A stretch of DNA of 64,000 nucleotides from Serpula lacrymans var. lacrymans S7.9 (Eukaryota > Basidiomycota > Agaricomycetes > Boletales > Serpulaceae), in assembly GCF_000218685.1 (NCBI RefSeq), contig NW_006763304.1:987269-1051268 (forward strand), in the 5' to 3' direction. Below, piece after piece: positions 1 to 11,918 of this stretch. The stretch's first letter is position 1. Every line of letters begins with the position of its first letter. The notes under the pieces are model-generated. The model had not been told where the DNA came from. It worked only from the letters and a program-made list of their open reading frames with translations, and made no database searches. A program made the translations under genes and the position numbers.

Positions 1-995
1 TGTGATCGGGAGCAACGCAAATCTTTTCGATGAAAGACGTCAGAGCCAATCAGCCTGGAGAAGCCACGAGAACTTACCTGACCAGCATTCTGCTGCTTAC
101 CCCACAAAATTCGCTTTGCGGCAATTTCGAGGTCCGTGTTGTCACCATCGACAACGACAGGTGATTTTCCACCAAGCTCAAGCGTGACAGGGGTGATGTT
201 CTTGGCAGCAGCGGCGGCCACAACACGACCGACAGACGTGCTACCGGTGTAGAAGATGTGGTCCCATTTGAGGGAGAGGATGTGGGTTGTCTCGGGAATA
301 GCACCCAAGATGACGGCATAGGCGTTTGGGTCGAGGTAGCGAGCAACGAGGTCAGCCATTAATTGGGAGACGTTGGGAGAATGCTCTGATGGTTTGATCA
401 CGCATGTGCAGCCGGCGGCGATGGCACCAGCGAGGGGCAATATCGAAATGACCCAGGGGTAATTCCAGGGGCTTCACGAAATAAAATAAAATAGAAGGAA
501 TAAGATCAGTGTTAGATCCATTCCTATCGGAAACTAAGACATACGTGATGTTAACGACAACTCCCTTGGGAGCTTTGTAGATGGTCGTATCCCAAGAGCT
601 ACGCCATTCCTCGACCTCGGGTTTCTCAGGTTTCGTCCATTCCTCGAGTTTTTGGGCAGAGAGAAGAGCACCAGCGACCATAGGACCGACTTCTGGCAAG
701 GCGGCCTCCAGTCTGTGCCGTCCCAAATCGGCTTTCAGGGATCCCATGATAGCCTCAGCATTTTCCTGGACGAGGCGGGCAAGCTGCAATAATTGTTTAC
801 GACGGTAGGCAAGCGGGACAGTGACTCCTGATTGGAAGGTCTCCGTCAACCTGGTGTGAATCTAATAGAAGATAAGTATTGAGCACAACGTGTCTCGCAA
901 ATTAGAGCTGGGACAGAAAACTGCAAGTATGATAAGATGGCAAAAATCAGACATACCTTGGTGATCTCCTCTACGGAGTGGAATTTGAGAGCCAT
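1..995 (-). CDS. Aldehyde dehydrogenase, N-terminal half (ALDH3-like, partial)
   Basis: Oxidises aldehydes to acids with NAD(P)+; ALDH3-like fungal members act on fatty aldehydes. Exons read on the minus strand: 957..995, 545..861, 78..471 and 1..22, running off the window. Phases agree across the three introns (all GT-AG). The start is the ATG at 993-995, in a short first exon beginning MALKFHSVEEI. Seen: the family's N-terminal helical region with AEAIMGSLKADLGRH, then PWNYPW, the ELGGKSP motif holding the general-base Glu, and IFYTGSTSVG of the nucleotide-binding region. The catalytic Cys would lie beyond position 1. The assignment to class 3 rests on PWNYPW and the absence of a targeting peptide. 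No defect is visible in the part present. Confidence 0.9.
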
Positions 996-2506
996 GGTGG
1001 GATAGAAAGAAGTGGGAGGGTGGGAGAAATGTGAGTAACAGCGATAAACGTTTGAAAAGACCGCAGTGCCTTATAAGAGGAACGTACGAGAGATGAAAAG
1101 ACCTATACTTATTCTGGAACGGATTTAAAAGTCGCTGAAAGATATGACAGGACTCCGATGTTATTCGTGTGGTATGTTTCCATCAGGAACTCGACAACAT
1201 CAATGATGGGTGCGATAAGCGCGTCATGCCGATTTGAAAGTTGAGGTAAAATATTGGCAATGGCACCCTGTTCCCATAGTGTCCCAAGGTTCTTGGCTCT
1301 CCCCCCCAGAAGCGATGGAGACGTTGATCTGAGACGATTTACGCTGGAAGAGGCTGCAGCATACAGAAAAAGAAGCTGCAAGGGAGAGCTATTTTTGAGT
1401 TGCGTATCAGTCCATCAAACGCATGATACAAATCAGGCTATTATCTGTATAGAAGACCTGGTATTCAAGTTACAGTGAACGAAGATCTGATGGTTGCGAC
1501 AGAGCGACGAGAGTATCTTCACTTGAAGGGTGTCCAGTCGCTTAAGCCTGAGACGAGTGATATATCACAAGTTTCTGGGATTTCCACGGGGTCACTCCGG
1601 AGAATGCCGTCCGACTGTGACACCATGCAATCGTCCACCAGACCTTGACACTGCCAGAACACCCTCATACAGTTTCACCATGCCATAACATCACATTTCT
1701 TTCATTCTATAGCCCACCATGATCGCATCACTGTTAGTGACTTTACACACGTACACATCGGCGAAGAGCGAGCTGCCTAAACACTTGAACCTGGCCATCA
1801 GCGGTTTCTCTGCCTAGAACCGCGCGGCTGACAACGGAACGGTTGCAATCGAAAGCAGCTCGTAGTCCAGTAGTCACCTGTTCTGCAAGCGCGTAGAATC
1901 AAAGACATCTCACTATTTTTCCAGATGTCCCGGGCCAGCCCGCTGACCACACTGGGCCTTATCAAAGCTACGTTATCCCTCTTAATTTTGGTCTCAATCG
2001 AAGACTTAGTCGACGTAACCGTAGCATGCCCCCACACAAACGTACGTGCGGTATCTTGCGGTATCGCTCGGGAGCAAGCAAGGAAGCTCTATTGGCGAGC
2101 TAGTCTAGAACTAAGTTATCAAACAGCTATTAATTCATCTTTGTCGCAAATCTCAATCAGCGATACGCGTGCCCCAGATCCCAGATCCCTGTAGTCTCTT
2201 GCTGTGATTTCCGCACTCCAAACAATAGGCGAATCCGGCCTCTTTTGACAAAGCACCATCAAAGAGGCATCAAAGCCAATCAGACAGAAGACCAGACGAG
2301 AAGGGGCAAATAAATTGATCTGCAATACTATGTGGATAACCAGCCAACGACGTGCGAGTTTGGACATTGAATGCTGTGTCATATAAGAATGTGGTGCATT
2401 TTCCGGAACGGTTCTCTTTTTCGGTCTCACCTCTGTTCCACTCGTTTCATTCTCTTATTCTTTGCTTTTACCGCCGTCTTAGCATAGTACGTAGCTTGCA
2501 GCGAGC
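996..2506. other. Intergenic region between divergent genes
   Basis: Shared upstream region of the aldehyde dehydrogenase (minus) and the membrane protein (plus). Open frames here are short and lack family signal or splice-linked continuation. I see no RNA gene, repeat or regulatory motif that I can support. Confidence 0.5.
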
Positions 2507-3964
2507 ATGTCAACCGCATCTGGGATCCCGTTGGACACGGCGGCCATTGCATCAACGGTGTTGGAGGGTATTCTCTATGGCGAGTACCAGATTTTTTGCG
2601 GTGGGTTATTTGATAGCTGACGCTGAACGGTGGTGTGAACAGGATTCTCTGTACTTATGTATGTTGGCACCATCTGGTCTCTAACCAACGGTCGCAAGAA
2701 ACACGACGTAAACATGAAGATGGTGGCCATTGCCAGTGCCTTGCTCGTTCTCAGCACAGTCGTACGTCCCACAAAAATGCGCAGGGGAGGAATTTACGGC
2801 TGACAATTTACGACTGAATTACTCTTGAACCGGTGTAATTTAGCATATGATTATGGACATTATACGTGTGGAAGAAGGTCTTGTGCAGTATCGCGATACC
2901 TTCCCTGGTGGACCTAACGGATTCTTCGCGGATGTCGCTCAGTGGAGTTTCGTCTACAAGAACGTCATCTATACCCTACAAACACTCCTTGGTGACGGTG
3001 TCGTTGTAAGTACACTCTCAATCCTCCCCTGGTCATATTCAATTCAATTGTTGTCTGATTCCGTAACTTTGGATTTGCCTGCTAGATTTATCGCTGCTAT
3101 GTTGTCTGGCAGTCTGCATACATCATCATATTCCCCATGATCATGTGGTGCTCCGTCGCTAGTGAGATGCCACTGCTCTCCGTTTGCTCACACGGCGTTC
3201 TAACTCCTTCTGTTCATGATGCGTTTACGTTACAGCTACCGGCATAGGCTGCGTGTACACGCTCTCAAAGGCGACTACCGACTCCAACAACATTTTCTCT
3301 AAAGAAACAGGCCAATGGATTACAGCATACTACGCCTCCACGCTCGCTACGAATCTCATAGGCACCAGTACGTATATTTTTTTAAAATCCTATTTTAATT
3401 AATTATATGCATTGGGGTTGATGTTACGACGTGTGCGCTGACATATGTATTGCGTTGTAGTTCTTCTGGCCTTCCGCATTTGGTCCGTTGACCGTAACGT
3501 TTCGAATCTCCGCTCGAGACGGTCGTCGTTGGGCCCGCTGCTGCTCATCATCATTGATGCGGGTGTTTTATATTCCGTCACTCTCTTAGGCGCACTCGTA
3601 TGCTTCGTTTCCGCCAACCGTGGACAATATGTTCTGCTTGATATGGTATGTCGCCTGGCTGTGGGCCTCCGTTATCCCTGATGCATATGTGCTGACTCAT
3701 TGGCGGTAGATTATGCCTATCATCTCCATCGCTTTCTACATGGTTATCATCCGTGTTGGCATTTCAAAAAGGCACGGTGGGCTGCACAGCACGACCGGGC
3801 GGAGTGCGAGCCACAGCCAGATGTTGCAGGATCAACAACAATACTCAATGAAGCGCGTTCAGGTGCACATCACCAAGCTCACGGAGACGAACGAGGACGG
3901 AACGCCATTCACGAACGACGATTTATCGGGTTCGCGGAAGATGCAGAGCTACGATGAGGTGTAG
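2507..3964 (+). CDS. Seven-pass membrane protein, fungal family of unknown function
   Basis: Exons 2507..2579, 2643..2761, 2844..3005, 3086..3161, 3236..3367, 3461..3645 and 3710..3964 give 333 aa in phase throughout. About seven hydrophobic segments are visible (for example around KMVAIASALLVLSTV, IIIFPMIMW, LGPLLLIIIDAGVLYSVTL and IMPIISIAFYMVIIRVG). A YRCYVVW signature, which I recall from Agaricomycete 7-TM hypothetical proteins, sits after the third segment. The C-terminal ~75 residues are polar and probably cytoplasmic, ending in a Ser/Gln/Asp-rich tail. The first intron must start with GC rather than GT (2580) to give the family reading LYGFSVLMY. The gene looks intact. The role is unknown; a receptor or sensor is possible, but nothing in the sequence shows it. 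Confidence 0.85.
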
Positions 3965-5529
3965 ACCTGTATGTGTATATACCTGGAAAGCTCGCTGTGG
4001 CGTGCGGCCATATGGGGAAATGGAGATCATTGAGCGAGGACTCGCGTCCGTTCCGTTCCTTACACGCAGGCACGTTCCGTCCCCCTTGTAATAGACTTAT
4101 TGTTATTTCCTGGATTTTTTTGTTTGTTTGTTTCATCAAAATCGGTGTCGCTCTGGAGGATGAGGGTGATTCGTATATCCCCCGTGTATTATGGCTAATA
4201 TTATTACGACAAAATGATATTAGGTTCAAGTTTCACTTTGCATGCTGTGGTGCTGTGGTGTTGTGATAAGAGAGAAAGCGTTTGTACGCTCCGCTTGCTT
4301 GGTAAGGTCCTAGTACGTCGGACAGCGCTTGCCGGCGTGGTCTGATTTTTATGTTTTGGGAAAGCTCTCGGTGACCTTGGCATCTGTGGAAAGTGGATCA
4401 ATACATTTGGCACCTGTCTCTGGGGACCCGTGTACGCATCAGATATCTTTTTTGAAGGCTGCCAGTGCTTCTGTTGAATTCGTGCCAAGATGAATATTGC
4501 GCCGCTTAAAGCGGGATTGGGTTTCAAGCACGAGCCTCACATTCGGTGTCAATAGACGGTGTTCCGAATGCTCGAATGCCCGGCTTGATGCGGCATCATG
4601 GGTCTGTGTCGGCACAGAACGGCATTTTCACCAAAGTGAGGGACTTGGAATAAAAGTAGACATAATCATACACTCCTATATCCTCTGTATATATGACCAT
4701 TCATGTTAATAATCCGACCACCTTCTCTAATCAGTTCAGTTGCTTGTCACTTGAAGGCCAAACCATTGTCAAAGGCATGATGTATGCTTGGATGCCCCGA
4801 TGGAGGAATGGGCCTTGCCCACTTCAAATAAATAGCTGGTGTCATTCACTTGCTGGCATTGATGAAGTTATAAGACTAGAATGAGAATTAAAAGACTATA
4901 GTAGTTTCAGTGTCATGTATTATTAATGTGTATATAAGAATATCCTCACCCTCAGTCTTTGAATAATAGACTGAGGTGTAAGATCATCAGGAGAACAAGT
5001 AAGTACAAGTTTATGGGAAAGTCCGACGTCAGGAGAGGAAGGACTTTCCCACGCACAAGGGAAAATTCTCACATGCGTCCTACGACAGTTGAGGTGGGAT
5101 TATCTCTATGCATAGAGCGTCCTATTCACTACAGGCATTTCACAGCTGTTAGTAATGCCTACCAAAGGAGGTAAAACAGCTGTCTACTATGGCCTCATGA
5201 TGATTATCTATTGAAGAGCTCCTCAAGAAGCCCATTATGCAGATGCAGGCCTGAGTACTGAGTACTGAGTCCTGAGACCCAATGTCTACATGTTTGCTGA
5301 GCTTGTTATGGCAGAGATTGACTGAGTTGTTGCTGGGTTTGACTTCTGGCAAAAAAAGTGTTGACCATCTGTGTTATTGGCACCAACTGACCTAATTCAA
5401 TATATTGATGACAATCAATCATATCTTGTAAATGAGGTCTGCTTTCAAATAATGGTGGCATGCAAAGTGCCCCCCTTCGGTGTCAATACAGCAAAAACAT
5501 GAACACTAAGGCATGTTGTCAGGAACTGT
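3965..5529. other. Intergenic, AT-rich, no gene seen
   Basis: Only short shadow frames are present. The stretch leads from the 3' end of the membrane-protein gene into the transposon-rich block. No terminal repeats or RNA genes were recognised. Confidence 0.5.
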
Positions 5530-6945
5530 TTGAGTTTTCAGGAAATATTGTACAACACACTTGGTGAGTGGATATAAACATGAATGTGAAGCAATGTTGA
5601 GTTATCACAGGGAACTATTGATGTGCTTGTAACACTCACTTTCATCTGGTCAAATTGAGCAAATATCCTTGTGTTGGCTCAAAGTCTCTATCTCTTTTCC
5701 ACAAAAGCACACAGGTCTATTTTCTGTGTTAAAAGTCACCTAGGCCGTTCAATAGCCTACAATACAGCCTATGAGGCTCTTAGGACAATGACCCATGCTA
5801 TGCATGGGATGTTGAGAGAAGCAATTTGTCCAGAGTCAGGACATTTCTTTTCGGTTGTTGGCAACAATATACAGGTGTACTCAAGAATCCGGGACCCTAG
5901 AATTGGGAGGGAAAGTTACATGGTTAAAGGATTTGCTGGTATAGCTGTTGAGATGCAAGACTTTGATCATTCAGCACTAAACATTGAAGAACTTGTTAGA
6001 AGACAAAAGCTGGGAGAAAGAAAGCACTTATCCACTGATATAATACTTGCAGATATTGATTTTCCCCACTTGGAGAAAGTCATGGCTCTTCATTTCCTCG
6101 AGGCTTTGATTGATTTTATTCCAGCTTTGGAGATATATCAATGAGACATTCAGAATATGTGGGCGACAGTCCAAAAACATCAGATCTCACCTACTCAAAA
6201 AACAAACATCATACCTCTGGCTACAAATAGCGCAGATGAGATGCATGTTAGTGGAATAAAAGACAGTGCATAATTTGATCAAAACCCAGCTTAATCTTGA
6301 TGATACTACGCTGGGGGACCACTTAGTTATTTCCGGTGGGGATGGAAAAACCTTCAATCAACTGATCAGGCTCAAAAAAATATCTTTCCATGCATACGGG
6401 GAACCTAGAATCCACACATTCAATAGTATTGATGCTGGAACTCTGGCACACAAAATAGACTGACCTTAGTCAAGTGTTCCGTACTCATTGGGGCAAGGAC
6501 TATTCCCGCAACCCTTTGATGTTAAGCTGCCTGGCATACAAAATAAATAGCCCTACACCAAGCAATCTGAAAAAAGTAGATTTTTGTTAGGGTTCCATGT
6601 TCTTAGAATTGGCTTTGGATGCTCACCTTTTAACCTGTTGGCAGTGAGTGTGAACTTGTTACCTTTACACTAGAGTACACTAACAAGGACTTGAATAGGA
6701 CCTATTTTGGTTGCAAAGATATGTTTCAGTACTTCGCCAATGCAAAATAACAGAATAACCTACCTACATTTGCTGCCCTACTAAAGGCAGCCATGCTTCT
6801 TTTTTGAGGCTATGCTATAACTCTTGCATACAACAATGCACAGGATCCTTTAATAGACACCAGCATGCATGAGAACATGCAAATTGGCTCTACGTGGGTG
6901 GGTGCCTCTGGTCAAACCAATCATACATGGTGCCGAAAGCCATGT

Positions 6946-7745
6946 CATCAGGAAAAACCCTTTTGCTATATAGCGCTATATAGCCACCACCTATATATAT
7001 AAACGCACTCATAGAAACTATAGTACTATCAGTGCAATTATAGCTTTTATAGCTCTTATAGCACAGTAGTAGGCAAAATTTTGACCAAGGGGAGAAGTAT
7101 CTATAATTCCCTCAAACTCTGGATTAATCTAATAAACTTGTTCAATAATAGAAAGAGGCCAAAAGTGTTTGGAGTCAAGTATATTATTATAGGCAAGACA
7201 CTATAAGTGCTCTTATAGCCTATAGCAGCCTACATAGCTCCTATAGCTGTAAAGGTCATAGTTATAATATAGTTCAAGGTGCTTAAAAGGGCTAATAAAT
7301 CATCCAGTATTAATTAATTGTGTAGCCTGTATTAGTGAAATAGTAGTTTGTATCCCTGATACTCACAAAATAAGAATAATGATTTATCCAAATATAAGTA
7401 GTGACAATGAGTAAAAAAATAATCTAAGTCCATAAAAGGTCAATATATAACACCTGTATAATACATTTTATAAGCTCTCATGGTGTAGTGGATAAATGTG
7501 ATGTGTGGCTGTAAATTGCTTAGTCACCCAAGAGCTGACTAGCAGGTTGAGAGTTCAAATCCTGTTTGTGTTAATTTTATTCAATCAGCCACACAACAAT
7601 TTCCAACATCTATAAGAGCATTTATAGAGTTATATGAGGCTCTATAGATGGCAGAGGTTCTATAACAGGTTTGACCACTATAACAGCTTTATGAGTACTT
7701 ATAGTGCTATAGAGCTCTATATAGCTACCCCCATTTTTCCTGATG
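6946..7745. mobile_element. Non-autonomous ~0.8 kb DNA element (CATCAGG termini, Plavaka-like), copy A
   Basis: The ends are inverted: it begins CATCAGGAAAAACCCTTTTG and ends in TTTTTCCTGATG. The interior is AT-rich with many copies of CTATAG-type words in both orientations and codes for nothing recognisable. Copy B (9516-10335) has the same terminal motif and nearly the same length, and holds a transposase fragment that points to the Plavaka group. No convincing TSD was found; a 2-base GT on both sides is possible. It lies inside the DUF6589 relic. Confidence 0.6.
7474..7572 (+). other. tRNA-like (SINE-head-like) sequence
   Basis: An A-box-like TGGTGTAGTGG (about 7481-7491) is followed about 60 bases later by a B-box-like GTTCAAATCC (about 7553-7562), spacing as in tRNAs with a long variable arm. 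The would-be acceptor arms do not pair, so this is not a functional tRNA. It may be a tRNA-derived promoter captured by the element, or a degenerate tRNA. Confidence 0.3.
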
Positions 7746-8321
7746 GTGTTACGCACAAAGTGCTTAACAAAGTCTGATGTTTGTCTGAGGAGTTATCTGA
7801 GGCTTATCCGAGGATAAGTTTGAGAGCGGTTCTGAGCAGAGTTCTTTGAGGGGAAGTCTGGTTCTTAGAGTCTAGCTTTATAAGCGTAAACTGCATAGAA
7901 TTGTATTGAGGAAATACTACTATGTGTACATGGCTATATATATAGGTAAGGGGGTTGGTGATAGGAGTTAGGTCCTATCTAGGGTAGGCCTGTCCATTGA
8001 AGGACTAGTACTATACAACATAATATGAATGCACAGATATTAGAAGCTTCGTGAAGGAATATGAGTCATCGGTTCAATGGTATAACCGATGAGTAAAGGA
8101 AAATAACTAGTCCATGAAAGAAGTAGAAGTGAAGTAGAAATTGTAACGCCATGTGGAAGAATGTGGTGATGTACATAGCAAGACAGACAGTGATGCGTAC
8201 ACTGAGACCATATCAGAATTGTCAGAACCCACCAAAAAAGCCCAGCATCCCAAACAGGACCTCACATTGGCTAATGCCATTCTATTCATTCATATGGAAT
8301 GGCGTATTGTGGCGGAAAATG

Positions 8322-8825
8322 TGTTACAATAGACATACCAGCACCTACTTACGCTTCACTTTTGTACTTCTACTTTTATTTTCCAAGTCACATGACCAAT
8401 CATGTGACCATTTACCTTACTTTTCATTTTCGGACCTTTCCTTTGATTTTCATTCTCCGCTTTAACCTTGTACTGTAGTTTTCACACTGTGCCATGTGGC
8501 ACTTCCCCTTTTAGTTCAAACTCCTCTTTCTCGCGCCGCGTTGCCTTTCTTCTTATTATAGATACAACTCTCTCACACAGTGGAGCTGGCCATGCGGGCT
8601 AGGTCCCATGACATCATCAGCCACTGTCGCTATCAACTGTATAGTACATATGTACAAATAACCCTGTAGTAGTATATATACCCCAATAGATCCAGGAGAC
8701 TCCTCAGCGAGTCCTCCTGTTGTATACCAACAAACTCTCTGCAGCTCAAGGGGTAACCACTCCCTTATCATCTTCCTTATAGTGTGTTCTGTGTGCGCCA
8801 GAGTAACTAACTCTTGGTTGTTACA
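8322..8825 (-). mobile_element. Solo LTR, gypsy family, 504 bp, TSD AAATG
   Basis: Begins TGTTACAATAG and ends GGTTGTTACA on the plus strand. Flanked by AAATG at 8317-8321 and 8826-8830. Most of it matches the LTRs of the 16330-22589 retrotransposon, with extra sequence near its left end. Inserted in the DUF6589 relic; no internal region remains, so it is a recombination product. Confidence 0.85.
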
Positions 8826-9110
8826 AAATGTGTCAGGCCATATCATCGGGTGCCACAGGAAGAGTCGGGGAGGTGCAGAAAGTTTGGATCTTTACCTTTG
8901 CAGGGGGGGAAAATCCCTATTACTCACAGTATCTGCTTGAGTTCTTCTGCAATTTTAAATGGGATTTTTCCCTGGTGCTGGTATCAGCCATCTTCAGCAA
9001 CTGGCTGGCAAACATGTACAGGTTGCCAGGTTAACTTGGTACAAGAGCTTTCAAACTTTTGGCTGGAAGAAATGGTTCAGCACAAAGGAAAGGAATTTGA
9101 TGACCCTTAC

Positions 9111-9497
9111 TGTACCAGCACCTACTTACACTCTACTTTTTTGTACCTTTACTTTTCATTTTCCAAGTCATGTGACTGATCACGTGATCATTTACTTTAC
9201 TTTACTTTTTGGACTTTTCATAGTCACATGACCAATCATGTGACACATCACCTAACCAGTGTCTAGACTCACCATGTGACTGGTCAGATGCTAGACATTG
9301 GATTTTAAACTTTATTTACAACTGTACAGTACCTGAGCAATACATGGGGAAGGACTCAGTGAGTCCTCTTCTAGTGTATACCAACATTAGTATGACAACC
9401 TCACTTATTTGATAGGTTGCACCATTATTCCTTTGAGTTGTAGCCTTTGAGGTTATGCTCCAGTGCCCAAAGATTGTACCTTGTTGGTGTTGTCACA
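9111..9497 (-). mobile_element. Solo LTR, diverged relative, 387 bp, TSD CTTAC
   Basis: Begins TGTACCAGCACC and ends GTTGTCACA. CTTAC lies on both sides (9106-9110 and 9498-9502). It shares the left-end block of the 8322-8825 LTR and fragments such as ACTGTACAGTAC and GGACTCAGTGAGTCC, but is more diverged than the other solo LTRs. Confidence 0.75.
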
Positions 9498-9515
9498 CTT
9501 ACTATCATTGGGTAA

Positions 9516-10335
9516 CATCAGGAAAACATGATTTAGATATAAATGCAATTTATTGCGTTTATATGCTATAATAGCAGGGCCAGTGGAAAAAACAATCTAT
9601 TGCCACAGTTTAACACAGTGGTTGTGATGAGTTCTCCTGATTGTGAAGCTACAGGCATAAAAGGTAATGTTTCCCTTACCCTATGACCACAAGCATGTCT
9701 AATACTAATGACTGTATTCAAGGAACAAGAATTGGGAGATTGAGAGTAATATTTAAACTACCTGAAACACTATACGGTTTCCACACATCCCCCAATAATT
9801 GGCCAAAACATCATTTGGCATATGTAGAGTGGTATAGCAGCCTCAAATCCACAGCTGAAAAGGACCACTTAATGTACACTGTTAACAAGGTACCTCTAAA
9901 CACTGAAGGTTTTCCTCCAGGACAAATCATATCTTTATCCAGTATTAGACAGGTTTGTCAATTTATCCCTGCTTTTGGTGGTTTGCAGGATACATGTCCT
10001 CATCATTGGACTCATAGTAATGTTCTGGATGTTTGTCACAAATTTTATCTTAATACCTTTAGTAGCAAATATGCATATCAAACATTATGGTAGTCATATA
10101 TAGCATTTTAAATTTTGCATATATAATACTATTATTGCTTTTGTTGCTCCTGTTGCTCTTATTGCTTGTATAACACTATGGTCGCTATGATCATACTATA
10201 GTTGCTCTTAAAGTACTATAGGGACTTTGATTGTACTATAGTTGCTCTTATAGTGCTATAAGTGCTATAGATGCTATAATAGGCTTTATCTGCACATATG
10301 TACAAACCCCTATAGCAAAAGGCTTTTTCCTGATG
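9516..10335 (+). mobile_element. ~0.8 kb DNA element with CATCAGG termini, copy B, Plavaka-like
   Basis: Starts CATCAGGAAAAC and ends CTTTTTCCTGATG. It carries the C-terminal fragment of a transposase (9683-10093). The right third is made of short TATAG/TTGCTCTTAT-type repeats like copy A. The two copies differ internally but agree in ends and length (820 and 800 bp). Confidence 0.65.
9683..10093 (+). pseudogene. Plavaka-type transposase, C-terminal fragment
   Basis: Open frame whose product resembles the C-terminal part of Plavaka (CACTA-related) transposases as I recall them: RIGRLRVIFKLPE, then HLAYVEWYSSL, ISLSSIRQVCQFIPAFG, and a closing WTHSNVLDVCHKFYLN. The catalytic domain is absent, so it cannot move the element by itself. 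The family call rests on recalled motif order, not on a search. Confidence 0.55.
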
Positions 10336-11576
10336 GGAGGAGGACACAGCGACTTACCATCTGTTCCAGGGTCCCTCTGTAACAACCAAGAGTTAGTTAC
10401 TCTGGCGCACACAGAACACACTATAAGGAAGATGATGAGGGAGTGGTTACCCCTTGAGCTGCAGAGAGTTTGTTGGTATACAACAGGAGGACTCGCTGAG
10501 GAGTCTCCTGGATCTATTGGGGTATATATACTACTACAGGGTTATTTGTACATATGTACTATACAGTTGATAGCGACAGTGGCTGATGATGTCATGGGGC
10601 CTAGCCCGCATGGCCAGCTCCACTGTGTGAGAGAGTTGTGTCTATAATAAGAAGAAAGGCAACGCGGTGCGAGAAAGAGGAGTTTGGATAAAAGGGGAAG
10701 TGCCACATGGCACCATGTGTGAAAGCTAAAGTACAAGGTTAAAGCGGAGAATAAAAGTAAAGGGAAGGTCCGAAAATTGTGTTATCGTAACACCCTCAGC
10801 ACCTTTACAACCTCTCATGGCACCCTAGAGCCCACCCTACTCAATGTCCAATGCACGTCAAGGCCAATGATGAGGACAAAAGAGTAGATTGTCCCACCGG
10901 CAGCAATTTTCATGTACTTTCAGCCGGTCAAGACCCACTGGTAGAATGCACGCTCGGTGGGACATCTAGCAAGGCCCTTGAGGTTTTGGTAAGGACCTGC
11001 AGCACTTAGCAGGCTCAAGTTTGTGTAAGCGTGTACATTCAAAATGTAATTATAACATTGCACTTACCTGTGAGTCTTCACAGCAAGATTATTCTTGCTC
11101 ACCATCATCATGAAAGACACGCCTACCTCATGGCTAATCAAACAAGAGCAGAGCAAAACAGCGTCCTCCAAATGATTGAACCCAGATCCCTGCCAAGTCC
11201 CACAGGAAATAAAGGCCTTGATATCATTGATCCATCGAGCAGGACTGAGGGAAATTGAGTTGAAATGAGCTGTAGCCATGGTAGAAATGATGGCATCCAA
11301 AGATGCAGTTGAGGTGCGTGCAATGTTCCTGCCAATTTTCCATCTGCTACCGGCTACTAAAGCCACACCATTTCTAGGGCATCTGTGCTGGGGAAGCGGC
11401 CTATCTCCATCCGGTCCTTGCAATTGAATAGGAGGTCCGGCATCCAGTGAGAGAAGATCTTGGAGTCTTCTTTTCAGCTGCATGTTTTGATCCTGGCTAC
11501 TTTCTAGACAGGTTAGGACAATCTTAGCATCTTGGTAGGATAGCAAAACTTTGAAGATTTTGCGTGAGTCTTGCAT
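10336..11576 (-). pseudogene. Unassigned fungal hypothetical gene, decayed
   Basis: Exon 11068..11576 (start ATG 11574-11576) encodes a protein-like stretch with ARWINDIKAFISCGTW and GFNHLEDAVLLCSCLISHEV, ending at a clean donor. After an intron (acceptor near 10997) the expected frame continues as CPTERAFYQWVLTG, a TGA, KYMKIAAGGTIYSFVLIIGL and a second TGA, with a one-base phase problem at the junction. A solo LTR (10378-10792) interrupts it, and the rest runs to the end of copy B. I recall similar hypothetical proteins in Agaricomycetes but know no function. Confidence 0.45.
10378..10792 (-). mobile_element. Solo LTR, gypsy family, 415 bp, TSD CCCTC
   Basis: Plus-strand reading TGTAACAACC ... 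GTTATCGTAACA, as in the LTRs of the complete element at 16330-22589. Perfect CCCTC flanks at 10373-10377 and 10793-10797. Same orientation as the complete element. Confidence 0.9.
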
Positions 11577-11627
11577 TTTGAGACTTTTTGCTGAGAGGTT
11601 CTCTGATGCTGTGTGACACAATGTGGC

Positions 11628-11651
11628 GCAACTGCGCTGCAGCGCAGTTGC
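11628..11651. repeat. Perfect 24-bp palindrome
   Basis: Centred at CTGCAG; each 12-base arm reads GCAACTGCGCTG. It lies just upstream of the decayed gene at 10336-11576. Confidence 0.9.
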
Positions 11652-11918
11652 ACCTCTTGCCCTACCCGCTGCATGTTGTGGACAACATTCTCATGCCCAT
11701 TTTACAACCTTGCTGCAGTCAAATCACGCTATTAATGCAAAGTTTGAGCATAGTTCTGGAGCTCTGGTCCTGTTCTATGCAATGATCAGCTATTCCTGAT
11801 GGTATTATGAAAGGAATGGGACCAGAAATACAAACCTATTAATGGTTATCAGAGATAAAAGTGACTGATATATCTTACTCACTCAGAAAACTGCAGACAC
11901 CCCTCAACCCCTTCACAC

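Larger units (their letters stand above)
5530..9515 (+). pseudogene. DUF6589-type gene, decayed and interrupted by mobile elements
   Basis: DUF6589 proteins are expanded in basidiomycetes; their function is unknown. Pieces in family order: 5671-6144 (FSVVGNNIQVYSR, then LSTDIILADIDFPHLEKVM); continuing past an in-frame TGA at 6142-6144 and a frameshift near 6265 to VISGGDGKTFNQLIRLKK; about 6480-6600 with the family's WGKD...NP...SPTPSNLKKVDF; 8200-8321 (IWNGVLWRKM); 8826-9110 (CQAISSGATGRVGEVQKVW, WIFTFAGGENPYYSQYLLE, IFSNWLAN, NFWLEEMVQHKGKEFDD). A ~0.8 kb element and two solo LTRs interrupt it. Removing each LTR with one TSD copy restores continuous reading: RKM|CQAISS at 8321/8831 and DDPY|YHW at 9110/9503. 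Clearly dead; the exact 5' end is uncertain. Confidence 0.7.

Noticed and set aside
1109..1381. 90-codon minus-strand frame between the first two genes
   Set aside because: No family motif, no supported splice continuation, and it lies in a divergent promoter region.
7474..7572. Functional tRNA gene
   Set aside because: A- and B-box words are present but the acceptor stems do not pair; kept only as a tRNA-like feature.
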